Shown: positions 18,693 through 29,035, counted from the first letter of the stretch. The stretch: 35,425 bases of DNA from Planctomycetota bacterium (GCA_016872955.1 VGYP01000003.1:1-35425), one strand, 5' to 3'. Notes: generated by a model not told the origin, from the letters alone. Program-made: numbers and translations.

Positions 18693-20864
18693 ATGCGACA
18701 CGGTCGGGTCGGTCGAGACCATTCCGCCCTGCCGGCCGTGCTCGCCACACTGCTCGTGGCCGGGCTGCTGGGGGGGCAGCCCTGCGGCCGTTGTGATGCC
18801 GATCCGCCGGCTGATGCCGACCCGGCAGCGCCCGAGACGGTCGCCTTGACGATCCGGCTGCCAATCGTCGGCACGCGCGACACACTGGCCCGCGCTGCGA
18901 TTCTCCGACAGCTCGATCGCCTGGAGCGACGCCTACCCCGCCGCGGGTTGCTCGTGGTGCGGTTCGATGCCTCCGCCGAAGATGCGGCGGCGAGTGACTT
19001 CGGCCGGTCGTTGGACCTGGCAAGGTTTCTCACGAGCCCGCGGCTTTCGGGGGTGAAGACGGTGGCCTGGCTGCCCGAAGGGATGGCCGGTCACGCGGTG
19101 CTGGCCGCCCTGGCGTGCGATGCGATCGCGATGCCGCCGGACGCCGTCTGCGGCCCGGCCGCCGATCACGACGCCGAGGTCGACGAGGCGATGCGGGCCG
19201 CCTACCGCGAGATCGCCGCCCGCCGTCGCACCGTTCCCCCGGCGGTCGCGGTGGCCATGATCGATCGGCAGGCCGACGTGCTCCGTGTTTCCACGGATGC
19301 CGGTGAGGAGTTTATATCGAGGCCCGATCTGGCCGCCGTCCGGGCCCGAGCGGCCGTGGTGGCCGTCGAGGAGCTGCGACCGACGCCGCTGGAGTTCACG
19401 GGTCGGCGGGGCAGGGAGTTGGGCTTCGTCACCCATCTCGCCAAGGCACCGGCGGACCTGGCCCGCGGGCTGGGCGTCGGCGAAGGGGCGTTGGTCGGTG
19501 ATCCGTCGCTCGAGGGCGGTTGGCAGGGCGTGCAGGTGGTGATCTCGGGCGCGATCGGCGCCGATGCGGTGGCCCGCACCCGCAGCCGCATCGAGCGGGC
19601 AGTCGGCGACGGTGCCAATTTCGTCTGCGTGCGCATTGACTCGGCGGGTGGCGTGGCCGAACAGAGCCTGGTGCTCGCCAACTGGCTCGCCGGCCTCGAC
19701 TCGACGAGGGTGCGGACGGTGGCCTGGGTGCCGATGGAGGCCCGGGGTGACGCGGCGCTGGTAGCGCTTGCCTGCGATGAGCTCGTGATGCGGCCGACGG
19801 CGGTGCTCGGAGGCGAGGGGGCGGCCGCGCTCGATGGTCGCCGCGCAGATTCCCTGGCGATGGCGTGGCGGGGCGGGGTGGCCCGAATCCGCAACCGGTC
19901 GTGGTCGCTGCCGTTGGCGACCGTGCTGCCCGGGCTGAAGGTCTTTCGCGCCCAGCAGCAGGGGACGGGACGGGTGGAGTACTTCTCGGAGCAGGAACTG
20001 GCCGACCGCGGGGATCGCGACGAGTGGCGGCTGGGCGCGGAGTTCGGCACGGGGCCGGTGCGGCTCGACGGCACCAGTGCCGCGACGGCCGGTCTGGCCG
20101 CCCATGTGGTCGACGACTTCGCCGGACTGCGGCGGGCATATGGACTCGACGGCGACGTCGCCCTCTCGGAACCGGGCTGGGCCGACCGGTTGCTCGAGGC
20201 GCTGGCCAGTCCCGGCCTGGCGTGGCTCGTGCTGTTGATCGGCGTGGCCGGACTCTCCATCGAGCTCAAGACGCCGGGCTTCGGATTCGGTGGGTTCGTG
20301 GCGATGGTCGCCTTCATCGTCTATTTCTGGAGCCAGTATCTCCACGGCACGAGCGGCTGGCTGGAGGTGATGCTCTTCCTCGCGGGGCTCGTCTGCCTGC
20401 TGGCGGAAATCTTCGTGCTTCCCGGCTTCGGCATCCTCGGCCTCGGCGGTGGCCTGCTGGTGATCAGCTCCCTGGTGTTGGCGAGCCAGTCGTTCATCGT
20501 GCCGATGAACGACTACCAGTTGAAACAGATGCAGTGGTCGCTGCTCGGTGTGCTCGGGTTGGCCGCGGCCATCGCCCTGCTGGCCGTGGTGCTGAGGCGG
20601 TGGCTGCCGGCCGCGCCGGGGTTACGGCACGTGCTCTTGGCGCCGCCGGCTTTGGAACCCTTCGGGGACGACAAGTCGCTCGACGGGCTGGTGGGCGCCG
20701 AGGGCGTCACGACCACCCGGCTAGCCCCGGCGGGCAAGGCGCGGCTGGGAGGCGCGTTACGGGACGTGACCAGTGACGGCGCGCTGGTGGAGCCTGGTGT
20801 CGCCGTGCGGGTGGTGGCGGTCCGCGGCGGCCGCGTCGTGGTCCGGGCGGTGGGCGACACATGA
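18693..20864 (+). CDS. Long NfeD-family membrane protein with two ClpP/crotonase-like domains
   Basis: Second domain VQVVISGAIGADAVARTRSRIERAVGDGANFVCVRIDSAGG, then the NfeD membrane region WLVLLIGVAGLSIELKTPGFGFGGFVAMVAFIVYF and a C-terminal OB-like region. Start selected by the upstream GGAG and a signal-like segment. Confidence 0.8.
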   Translation: MRHGRVGRDHSALPAVLATLLVAGLLGGQPCGRCDADPPADADPAAPETVALTIRLPIVGTRDTLARAAILRQLDRLERRLPRRGLLVVRFDASAEDAAASDFGRSLDLARFLTSPRLSGVKTVAWLPEGMAGHAVLAALACDAIAMPPDAVCGPAADHDAEVDEAMRAAYREIAARRRTVPPAVAVAMIDRQADVLRVSTDAGEEFISRPDLAAVRARAAVVAVEELRPTPLEFTGRRGRELGFVTHLAKAPADLARGLGVGEGALVGDPSLEGGWQGVQVVISGAIGADAVARTRSRIERAVGDGANFVCVRIDSAGGVAEQSLVLANWLAGLDSTRVRTVAWVPMEARGDAALVALACDELVMRPTAVLGGEGAAALDGRRADSLAMAWRGGVARIRNRSWSLPLATVLPGLKVFRAQQQGTGRVEYFSEQELADRGDRDEWRLGAEFGTGPVRLDGTSAATAGLAAHVVDDFAGLRRAYGLDGDVALSEPGWADRLLEALASPGLAWLVLLIGVAGLSIELKTPGFGFGGFVAMVAFIVYFWSQYLHGTSGWLEVMLFLAGLVCLLAEIFVLPGFGILGLGGGLLVISSLVLASQSFIVPMNDYQLKQMQWSLLGVLGLAAAIALLAVVLRRWLPAAPGLRHVLLAPPALEPFGDDKSLDGLVGAEGVTTTRLAPAGKARLGGALRDVTSDGALVEPGVAVRVVAVRGGRVVVRAVGDT

Positions 20865-21511
20865 GCCCGTCGGCGTGGGTCCTTCTGCTGCTCGGGGCGG
20901 GTCTGGGCATGCTGGTCCTCGAGGTTTTCATCCCGTCCGGCGGCGTGCTCGGCCTGTTGGCGGTGCTCGCGTTGGCCGCGGGCGTCGTGACGGCCTTCGT
21001 GGAGCAGGGCTTCGCGGCCGGCCTGGTCGTGCTCAGCGGCGCCTTCCTGGCCGTGCCGGTCGTGCTGGCCGCCGCCTTTCGCTGGTTTCCGGTCACGCCC
21101 CTCGGCCGCCGGGTCCTGCCACCGCCGCCACAGCCCGACGACGTGCTGCCGGACGCCGGTGAGCGGCACAGGCTTCGCGGGATGGTGGGCAGCCGCGGCC
21201 GAGCGGTCGGCGAGCTCGTGCCATGGGGGTGTGTCGAGGTGGCCGGCGAGTCGTTCGAGGCCGTGAGCGAAGGGGGGGCCATCGCCAGCCGAACCGAGGT
21301 TGACGTGGTCGGCGTACAGGGCCGAGCGCTGGTCGTACGGCCGCGGCCGGCCAAGCCGCCGGCGGGCACCGGTGCCGAAACCGCACCGGAGGTTGCGACG
21401 CCCGAGCCCAGGTTGTCGACCCTGCTCGAGGAGTTCGACTTCGAACAGGTGCGAAAAAAAGCGGATCATGTACCGCCGCTTGACCCGCCCCCGACCGCGA
21501 ACCAGGCTTGA
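20861..21511 (+). CDS. Short NfeD-family protein (membrane plus OB-fold domain)
   Basis: LLLLGAGLGMLVLEVFIPSGGVLGLLAVLALAAGVVTAF, GMVGSRGRAVGELVPWGCVEVAGESFEAVSEGGAIASRTEVDVVGVQGRALVVRP; overlaps the preceding gene by 4 nt. Confidence 0.85.
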   Translation: MSPSAWVLLLLGAGLGMLVLEVFIPSGGVLGLLAVLALAAGVVTAFVEQGFAAGLVVLSGAFLAVPVVLAAAFRWFPVTPLGRRVLPPPPQPDDVLPDAGERHRLRGMVGSRGRAVGELVPWGCVEVAGESFEAVSEGGAIASRTEVDVVGVQGRALVVRPRPAKPPAGTGAETAPEVATPEPRLSTLLEEFDFEQVRKKADHVPPLDPPPTANQA

Positions 21512-21574
21512 GGGAGAGGGTTAGGGTCGCGTCGTGACCGGCCACCCGTCGTCCGTCCGCTGGAGTCATCGCCC

Positions 21575-22594
21575 ATGAACTTTCTGCCACTGATCCTGCT
21601 GAGTCTGGCGATGCTCGTCGTGCTGGTGGTGCTCGGCCTCGCGGCCGGCTACCTGCGGCTCTGGATCCAGTCCTACGCCTCGAGCGCGGGCATCGGCCTG
21701 TTCGACATGGTCGCGATGAGCTTCAAGAAAGTGAACCCGACCATCATCGTTCGCAGCAAGATCATGGCGGTGCAGGCTGGCCTCGGCGACTCCAGCGGCG
21801 TGACGTGGCAGGCGCTCGAGGCTCACTACCTCGCGGGTGGTCGGGTGCCGCTGGTCATCCAAGCGCTGATCGCCGCCAACAAGGCGAAGATCACCGAGCT
21901 CGACTTCAAGCGGGCGGCGGCGATCGACCTCGCGGGCCGCGACGTGCGGGAAGCGGTGCAGACGTCGGTCTATCCCAAGGTGATCGACTGCCCGGGCCGA
22001 AAGAGCGGCCGCGACTCGCTCGATGCGGTGGCGAAAAACGGCATCCAGCTCAAGGTCATGGCCCGCGTCACGGTGCGGACCAATCTCTACCAGTTGATCG
22101 GCGGCGCTACCGAGGAGACGATCATCGCCCGCGTCGGCGAGGGCATCGTCTCGGCGATCGGGTCGGCCGAGCGGCATTCCGACGTCCTCGAAAACCCCGA
22201 CGTCATCTCCAAGACCGTGCTGGCCCGGCGGCTCGACGCCAACACCGCCTTCGAAATCGTCTCCATCGACATCGCCGACATCGACGTCGGTGCCAACATC
22301 GGGGCTCGCCTGCAGGCCGACCAGGCCGAGGCCGATACCCGTGTGGCCCGAGCGAACGCCGAGGGCCGGCGGGCCATGGCCGTGGCCCGTGAACAGGAGA
22401 TGATCGCGAGCATCGAGGAGAGTCGGGCGAACCTCGTGCAGGCGGAAGCGGAGGTGCCCAAGGCGGTGGCGGAATCGCTTGCCGGGGGGCAGCTGGGCAT
22501 CTTCGAGTATTACAAACTTCGGAATCTGCAGGCCGACACCGAGATGCGGCGGTCGCTGGCCAGCGGCCCGGTGGTGACCGCGGCCGCGTCCTGA
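21575..22594 (+). CDS. floA: Flotillin-like protein FloA
   Basis: [44 protein letters not shown]..., [58 protein letters not shown]; characteristic FloA sequence. Confidence 0.95.
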   Translation: MNFLPLILLSLAMLVVLVVLGLAAGYLRLWIQSYASSAGIGLFDMVAMSFKKVNPTIIVRSKIMAVQAGLGDSSGVTWQALEAHYLAGGRVPLVIQALIAANKAKITELDFKRAAAIDLAGRDVREAVQTSVYPKVIDCPGRKSGRDSLDAVAKNGIQLKVMARVTVRTNLYQLIGGATEETIIARVGEGIVSAIGSAERHSDVLENPDVISKTVLARRLDANTAFEIVSIDIADIDVGANIGARLQADQAEADTRVARANAEGRRAMAVAREQEMIASIEESRANLVQAEAEVPKAVAESLAGGQLGIFEYYKLRNLQADTEMRRSLASGPVVTAAAS

Positions 22595-22617
22595 CCAGCG
22601 TCGAGGGAGGGAAGTCG

Positions 22618-23175
22618 ATGCCGATGATCGCGGCCCTCGTCGTACCCCTCGCGGCCGGGCTCGACTGGCTGGAGGGTCTGTTGCCGCTGGCGTTCCTGGT
22701 GATCTGGATCGTCTCCCAGGTCCGGAACCTATTCCGCGCCGCCGGCAAGCCGCCCGCGGTGCGGCCACCGCCTCGTCCGCCTCGCGATAACGAGGCCGCC
22801 GATGACCTCAATCGTGAGATCGAGGTCTTCCTGCGACGGAAGCTGGCCGAGCAGGCGAAGGCGTCGCCGGTCGCAGCCGCGCCCGCGAAGGCGGCGCGGC
22901 GGCGGTCGCGGCGGTCACCGGCCGATGGCCCGCCGCCGGTGCCGCGGCCGGTGCGTCCCGACGCGGCCGGAGGGCAAGGCGTCGCGACCCACGTGGCGAC
23001 CGCCTTCGCGCACGACCTCGCTCATGAGGTGCCCGACGACACGATCGGTGCAGGGGGCGCGGCATCGGTTCCGTCGGTGGCCGCGGAGTTGGCGACGACG
23101 CTGCGCTGTCCGGGTGGGTTGCGACAGCTGATTCTGATGCAGGAAGTGTTGACGCGGCCGACGCATCGCTGGTGA
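22618..23175 (+). CDS. Small membrane-anchored hypothetical protein following floA
   Basis: One TM segment near the N-terminus (LLPLAFLVIWIVSQVRNLF), disordered middle, C-terminal AAELATTLRCPGGLRQLILMQEVLTRPTHRW. Confidence 0.65.
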   Translation: MPMIAALVVPLAAGLDWLEGLLPLAFLVIWIVSQVRNLFRAAGKPPAVRPPPRPPRDNEAADDLNREIEVFLRRKLAEQAKASPVAAAPAKAARRRSRRSPADGPPPVPRPVRPDAAGGQGVATHVATAFAHDLAHEVPDDTIGAGGAASVPSVAAELATTLRCPGGLRQLILMQEVLTRPTHRW

Positions 23176-23410
23176 GCCCGGCGGTCGTGCTGGCACCGCG
23201 ACGCTGGCATGGCCGGAGGCCAGAGCCCTCCGCCAGCGCAGGTTCCCAGGCTCGCCCCGGCGCACGGCATTCCGCCTGAACGAGGGGGTTCTGGACGGGC
23301 TCGACAGACGTCTTGGCCGGGCCCCGGGCGGGTTCAAAATCAGCGATTGAGCCGGCCCGGTCGCTGGTCTACAAGACGGGGGTCGTCGTGCCTGCGGCGC
23401 GTCGGCTCGG

Positions 23411-23454
23411 AGCGCGGAGACGAGGGAGCCCAAGCCTCGTCTCCGCGCTTTTTT
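23411..23454 (+). terminator. Rho-independent terminator
   Basis: Perfect 15-bp inverted repeat AGCGCGGAGACGAGG / CCTCGTCTCCGCGCT with 9-nt loop, followed by a run of T (TTTTTT). Confidence 0.9.
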
Positions 23455-23559
23455 GGGTTGTTCGTCGGCGGCTGTCGCTGTATCTCTCCCGCTCCCCGAC
23501 CGTTCCTCCGGGGAGTTCGAGGGGCGCGACGACGCCTGTGGCACCACGTGGGGTGAACC

Positions 23560-25017
23560 ATGACCAGGGCGACGAGGCACGGCTTCGCTCGGTCCCCCTT
23601 CCAGGTGCGGCAAATGGCGGGACGTCTGCCTGTCGCCGGGATCATCGCGCTGGCGTCGACGGTCGTCGCGTTCGCCGGCCCGCTGCCGGTGACGGTCGAG
23701 ATCACCGCGGAGCGGACGCTGCTGCGGTCCGGACCCGGCGACGATTTCTACCCCTCCGAGCGATTGTCGCGGGGGACTGCGGTGGAGGTCTGGGCGATCC
23801 ACGACTCTGGCTACTGCGCCGTGCGGCCCGTGGCCGGCAGTTTTAGCTGGGTACGGTCGACCGACGTGGCGGCCGAAGGACAACCGCCGTTCGGTAACGA
23901 GGGCTTTGCGGGCGTGATCGTCACTGACGGCGCCGTGGCCCGCGTCGGATCGCAACTCAACGACCTGCGGCACGTCTCCCAGGTGGCCCTTGAAGCGGGC
24001 GAGCGGGTGCGGGTGATCGAGAAGGTCGTGCACGGGCCCGGCCGCCATGCTGGCGAATGGCTGCGGATCGAGCCACCGTCGGGTGAGTTTCGCTGGGCGT
24101 GGGGCGGCGACCTCGATCTTGCGGACGAGATTGCACCGCGGCTCGAACCCATTCCCGCGGGCGACGGCCTGGCCGCCGGTGGCGAAGCATGGGACGCGGT
24201 CCGCGAGGCGGGCGGGGCGATCCAGCAGGCCGTGGCCGAGGTCGACGCCGTCGCGGCCAATGCTGGCCCGCCGTCGGTCGCGCCGTCGGGGGCGGCAGGC
24301 AGGTTGCTGGCCGGCTGGCTGCCCCGTGGCACGAACATCTTCGACCTCTCGCAACCGACGCAGGCCGGTGCCGTGGCCGGCGCCGCACCGGTGCCGGCGG
24401 ACGAACTGGCCGACATCGACCTGGCCCTGTCGTTGGCCGTCGCGGGGCCGAGCGGGCAGTGGCACCTGGAGCCGCTCCGTGACCGGCTGCGGCAGGCAGC
24501 CGCCCGTGCCGACTCCGCCGACGAGCGGTCGCGGGCCCAGGCGATCGACACGCGTCTGGCACGATTCGAGGCCATCCAGGCGCGGCAGCGGGCGATCACC
24601 CCCGCGACCGGCAGCGATGCCTCGGCCCTTCGGCTCGGCGGCATGTGGTCGAGCCTGTCGGCAGTCGGGTCGCGGCCCGTTCGGCCGGGCGTCTTACCCG
24701 GCGGCCGCCCCGCGGACGGCCGGCCGGACTGGACGCCACCCGACCAGATGGAGACCAGCGGGCGGCTGGCGACCGTCATCTCGCGGCGCCCCGACGCGCC
24801 GCGCTGGGCGATCGTCGACGACAACAACGACGTGCTCGTGTTCGTGACCCCGCGGCCCGGCGTCAGCCTCGCACCCCTGGTGGGACAGCAGGTGACCGTC
24901 CGCGGGGCGCGGGGTTACATGCCCGAATACAAGCGGCCCTACCTGGTGGCTTCGGAGGCCCAGCCCAGGATTGCCGCCGGCCCACGGCACGCCGCCTCCG
25001 GCGACACCACCCAGTGA
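23560..25017 (+). CDS. Secreted bacterial SH3-domain protein
   Basis: Signal-like GIIALASTVVAFAGPLPVTVEI, then RTLLRSGPGDDFYPSERLSRGTAVEVWAIHDSGYCAVRPVAGSFSWVRSTDV (SH3b-like). The start may be an internal Met. Confidence 0.75.
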   Translation: MTRATRHGFARSPFQVRQMAGRLPVAGIIALASTVVAFAGPLPVTVEITAERTLLRSGPGDDFYPSERLSRGTAVEVWAIHDSGYCAVRPVAGSFSWVRSTDVAAEGQPPFGNEGFAGVIVTDGAVARVGSQLNDLRHVSQVALEAGERVRVIEKVVHGPGRHAGEWLRIEPPSGEFRWAWGGDLDLADEIAPRLEPIPAGDGLAAGGEAWDAVREAGGAIQQAVAEVDAVAANAGPPSVAPSGAAGRLLAGWLPRGTNIFDLSQPTQAGAVAGAAPVPADELADIDLALSLAVAGPSGQWHLEPLRDRLRQAAARADSADERSRAQAIDTRLARFEAIQARQRAITPATGSDASALRLGGMWSSLSAVGSRPVRPGVLPGGRPADGRPDWTPPDQMETSGRLATVISRRPDAPRWAIVDDNNDVLVFVTPRPGVSLAPLVGQQVTVRGARGYMPEYKRPYLVASEAQPRIAAGPRHAASGDTTQ

Positions 25018-25045
25018 TTCGTCGCCGTCGGTCCGCCCGTCGGAA

Positions 25046-25960
25046 TCATCTGAGGGCGGCGTCGAGTTCCTCGGTTGGCAGCCAGCGGGCCGCGAGTTCC
25101 TCGTGGATGCCGTCGGCCTCGGTGTCGGGTCCGAGCTTCAGGGGCGGCGAGCCAGTGGCACCGGACGCCAGTGACACGAGCCGGCGACGGTCGGTCGCCG
25201 CGGTGCGCGGCATGCGATCGGCCAGCCGGGCGACGGCAGCTGGATTGCGGGTCGCTGCGGCGGCGAACTGGCCCACGAACAGGCTGATCTCGTGCACGTT
25301 GGCGGCCACCGACCGCACGATCAGCGGTTGCAGCGAGCGGGTGACAATCTCGAGTCCGAGGCCATCCACGTCGAGAAAGGCCTCGATCTCCATGCGGCAG
25401 GCGGACTCGCCAGGGCCGTCGGGAGCGCTGTGGTACCGCACGACCACCAGGCAGGAGCCTGTGAGCTCGCGCGGCGAGAGCGGGCCGGCGTAGCCGCCCT
25501 GGCCGTGATAGACCGACAGGCTCTCGTGCCGGCCGCGTTCACGGTGCAGCAGTCGGATCGTTCCGGTCGTCCCGTAACCGTCGGACAGCCGCCATGTGCC
25601 CGCCCCCGTCGGGTCGAGCGAGACGCGGCTTATGCCAAGCACCCGCCAGACGTCGACGAGCGTCTCGGGCTTGTCGAGCACGAACTCCACCAGCGCGCGG
25701 TCGCAGCGGATCGTCTCGGCCGGCAGACGGCGGTGCAGCGTGGTGGAGGCACCGTAGTGGTCGACGACGCGCTGCGCCTCGGGCGACATGCGTTCCAGTG
25801 GCAACTCCCCGAGGGCCCGCAGGCAGGCGTCGCGTCCGGCCATGGCGAAGTCGCCGAATGGCATGGGCGTGGCGGACCGGTCCGCGGCGGCAAGCGGCGG
25901 GGCGAGGCCACCCGTGCACACGATGCCCACGGCCAACGCCGCTGCCAGCCGCGCAGTCAT
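25046..25960 (-). CDS. Secreted hypothetical protein
   Basis: MTARLAAALAVGIVCTGGLAPPLAAADRS signal peptide; single continuous ORF with GC-rich codon use. Confidence 0.7.
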   Translation of the reverse strand: MTARLAAALAVGIVCTGGLAPPLAAADRSATPMPFGDFAMAGRDACLRALGELPLERMSPEAQRVVDHYGASTTLHRRLPAETIRCDRALVEFVLDKPETLVDVWRVLGISRVSLDPTGAGTWRLSDGYGTTGTIRLLHRERGRHESLSVYHGQGGYAGPLSPRELTGSCLVVVRYHSAPDGPGESACRMEIEAFLDVDGLGLEIVTRSLQPLIVRSVAANVHEISLFVGQFAAAATRNPAAVARLADRMPRTAATDRRRLVSLASGATGSPPLKLGPDTEADGIHEELAARWLPTEELDAALR

Positions 25961-26187
25961 GCCCCCGGATCCCCGTCGTGCCACCCCCGCAGCGCCGCAT
26001 CGACGCCACTCCCGCCCTGTCTTCGGCCTCCAGCCCGCGGCTTGGCCAGTGATTTTTCGGCACGATGCGAACCGGTCGCCCAGATTGCCCAGCCTGCCGC
26101 ACGGTGTCGCAGCGGCTCTTGGCCCGTTTGCTGTCGTTTCCTACCATCCCGCCCCTCCCGGTCTGCGCCCGTCGCCGTCACCGCCCG

Positions 26188-28965
26188 ATGCTCTCGCTCC
26201 ACGACCCGACCGCCGCCGGCGCCGACTCGACTCCGCCCGCCCCGCGCGGGGAGGGCATCTTGGCCCGTGGCCTGGTCGCCTGGACCCGCCTCTGCCTGCG
26301 GATGCCGTGGGCCGTGTTGCTGACGGCCATCGCGATGGCCGTCGCCTCCGCCGCGTGGACGGCCGGCAATCTCAGCTACAAGGTCAACCGCACCGATCTG
26401 CTCGACCCCGACAGCGACTACAACCGGCTCTGGATCGACTACATCCGCGAGTTCGGCGAGCACGACGATACGGTCGTCGTGGTCGAGGGGCCGTCGCGGA
26501 CCGACGTGATCCCGGTGCTCGAGGAGATCTCCCGCGCGGTGGCGCAGCAAGGCGACCTGTTTCGCTCCGTGCTTCACGAAGTCGATCTCTCGCAGATTCG
26601 CTCCAAGGGCCTGCACTACCTCTCGCCGGCTGACCTGGCGGCCATCGACCGGTTCGTGGAACGGACCGCGACGATCCTGGCCGGCGGCTGGAAGCAGCTG
26701 CGGGTGGGCACGATGGTCACCGGCATGGCCGGCCAGATGGTGACCGGCGGCTCGCAGGGGGGGGCCGAGCCGCCGCTGGCCGCCATCGAGCGGTACAGCG
26801 AGAGCCTGCTGACCGCGCTGGATGCACCGGCACCCGTGCCGGGCCGGACGCCGGACTACGTCTCCCCGTGGCCCAGCATGCCCGAGTCGCTGGGCACGCT
26901 GCGGGATCTCTCGAGCGAGCACCTGCTGGCCAAGGATGGGCGGCTGGGCTTCGTGCTCCTGCGGCTGGTGAAGGAGGAAGGGGGCTTCGCCGGGGCCTCC
27001 GCGGCCACCGAGGAACTGCGGCGGATCATCGCCGAGGTCGGCGATCGGCATCCGGCCACGACGGTCGGGCTGACCGGACTGCCCGTCATGGAAGACGACG
27101 AGATGCGGACAAGCCAGGAGTCGATGATCTGGGCGAGCGGGCTCTCCCTGGCGGCCGTAGCGCTGGTGATCATCGTCGGCTTCGGCGGAGTCCGGCACGC
27201 GTTGCTGGCCAACGCCGTGCTGGTCCTCGGCATGGCCTGGGCGTTCGCCTGGGCGGCCGCCACCGTCGGCCACCTGAACATTCTCAGCGTCACCTTCACG
27301 GTGACGATGATCGGCGTCGGCATCGACTACGGCACCTACTACCTCGGCCGCTACCTGGAATGCCGCCGCCAGGGGCAGGACTGCGAACTCGCGCTGCTCA
27401 CCACCAGCGCTAGTGTCGGCCCGGGCATCCTGACCGGTGCCGTGACGACGAGCGTGGCCTTCTTCTCGGCGGCCCTCACGAGCTTCGTCGGCGTGGCGGA
27501 ACTGGGACTGATCGCCGGCGGCGGCATTCTGATGTGTTGCGTGGCCGAACTGCTCGTGCTGCCGGCGACGGTGGCGATCGTCGACCGCAGCTTCCTCGGC
27601 CGCCGCATTCCCAGCCCCGTGCCGGTCCACTCCTGGCTCGCGCCGCTGACGCGCCATCCGCGGTTCGTGGCCCTCGCCGGCATGGCCGGCACGCTCGCCC
27701 TGGCCGGCGGCCTGCACGACCTCGACTACGACCACAACCTGCTCAACATGCAGGCCGAGGGGCTCGAGAGCGTGGAAGTCGAGAAGCGGCTACTCGCGGA
27801 ATGCGACCAGAGCGTGTGGTACGCGCTCTCGATCGCCGACTCGCGGGAGCAATTGCTGGAGCGAAAGAAACGACTCGCTTCGCTGCCGAGCGTGGAACGG
27901 ATCGATGAGATCGCCTCGCTCCTGCCGGTCGACGAGGAGCTCAAGCGGCCGGTGATCGAGCGGATCCGGGCGCGGCTGGCAGCCTTGCCCGAGCGACCGC
28001 CCGAGATCCCGGTGGACCGGCTGGAGTCGCTGGGCGAGACGCTCGCCTGGGCGCAGGGAGAGTCCTCACGCCGGCCCGGTGGCCTGCGGACGGCGTGGCA
28101 CCTGGAGCGGGCCCGCGAGAGTCTCCGCACCAAGGGGCCGGAGGAGTGCTATCGGGCGCTGGCCGCCTTCCAGCAGCGGGCCGCGGGCGACCTGCTCTCA
28201 CGGCTCCATGCGTTGGCCGCCGTGGCCGACCCCGAGGCGCCCGCCCTCGACGACCTGCCGCCGAGCCTGGTCGAGCGCTTCGTCGGCTCAAGCGGCCGGC
28301 ACCTGGTCAAAATCTACGGCCGCGGGGACATCTGGAACTTCACGTCGCTGGAACGGTTTGTGAAGGACGTGCGCAGCGTCGATCCCCGGGCCACGGGCAA
28401 CCCCCTGCAGGCCTACGAGGCTTCGCTTGAGATGAAACGGAGTTACGAGCAGGCTGGCCTGTCGGCGCTGGCGATCATCCTGGTGGTGTTGTGGATCGAT
28501 TTTCGGAGCCTGAAGCACTCGCTGCTGGCGGTGCTGCCGCTCGCGCTGGGGATGGCCCAGATGCTCGGCCTGATGGGCCTGGCCGGCATCGATCTCAACC
28601 CAGCCAACCTGATCGGCATCCCGTTGATCCTGGGGATCGCCGTCGACTACGGCGTGCACGTCGTGCATGACTTCCTGGAGCGGCCCGGGCCCTATCGGAT
28701 CAGCGCGTCGACCGCCAACTCGGTGCTGGTCGACGCCCTGACCACGATCCTGGGATTCGGGGCCCTGATGGTGGCCAGTCACCGCGGGCTCGAGAGCCTG
28801 GGCCGGTTGCTGACGATCGGCGTAACCACCTGCACGGTGACGTCGCTGGTCTTCCTGCCCGCCGTGCTGACGTGGCTGCATCCCGGCGGCACGTCGACCA
28901 CGGAGGTGCGACGCGGTGCCGACGAAGCGGTTGTCTCGCCGCGGCCATCCCGTTGGGCGGCCTGA
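26188..28965 (+). CDS. RND/MMPL-family transporter, HpnN-like
   Basis: Two MMPL-type transmembrane cores with matching motifs TVTMIGVGIDYGTYYLGRYLE and GIPLILGIAVDYGVHVVHDFLE; large periplasmic loops. Confidence 0.88.
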   Translation: MLSLHDPTAAGADSTPPAPRGEGILARGLVAWTRLCLRMPWAVLLTAIAMAVASAAWTAGNLSYKVNRTDLLDPDSDYNRLWIDYIREFGEHDDTVVVVEGPSRTDVIPVLEEISRAVAQQGDLFRSVLHEVDLSQIRSKGLHYLSPADLAAIDRFVERTATILAGGWKQLRVGTMVTGMAGQMVTGGSQGGAEPPLAAIERYSESLLTALDAPAPVPGRTPDYVSPWPSMPESLGTLRDLSSEHLLAKDGRLGFVLLRLVKEEGGFAGASAATEELRRIIAEVGDRHPATTVGLTGLPVMEDDEMRTSQESMIWASGLSLAAVALVIIVGFGGVRHALLANAVLVLGMAWAFAWAAATVGHLNILSVTFTVTMIGVGIDYGTYYLGRYLECRRQGQDCELALLTTSASVGPGILTGAVTTSVAFFSAALTSFVGVAELGLIAGGGILMCCVAELLVLPATVAIVDRSFLGRRIPSPVPVHSWLAPLTRHPRFVALAGMAGTLALAGGLHDLDYDHNLLNMQAEGLESVEVEKRLLAECDQSVWYALSIADSREQLLERKKRLASLPSVERIDEIASLLPVDEELKRPVIERIRARLAALPERPPEIPVDRLESLGETLAWAQGESSRRPGGLRTAWHLERARESLRTKGPEECYRALAAFQQRAAGDLLSRLHALAAVADPEAPALDDLPPSLVERFVGSSGRHLVKIYGRGDIWNFTSLERFVKDVRSVDPRATGNPLQAYEASLEMKRSYEQAGLSALAIILVVLWIDFRSLKHSLLAVLPLALGMAQMLGLMGLAGIDLNPANLIGIPLILGIAVDYGVHVVHDFLERPGPYRISASTANSVLVDALTTILGFGALMVASHRGLESLGRLLTIGVTTCTVTSLVFLPAVLTWLHPGGTSTTEVRRGADEAVVSPRPSRWAA

Positions 28966-29035
28966 AAGCCGACTTGTGCCGGGTGAGACCGCGCGGTACC
29001 TCCTCCACCTCGCCCCCGCTCCCAGGTGCCACCTC

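Noticed and set aside
22915-24465. 516-aa minus-strand ORF covering the floA-SH3 intergenic region
   Set aside because: Antisense of two supported genes and of the terminator; no recognisable protein features.
25957-27735. 592-aa minus-strand ORF opposite the MMPL transporter
   Set aside because: Mirror of a real coding frame; composition (His/Gln/Gly/Arg-rich) is typical of antisense translation.
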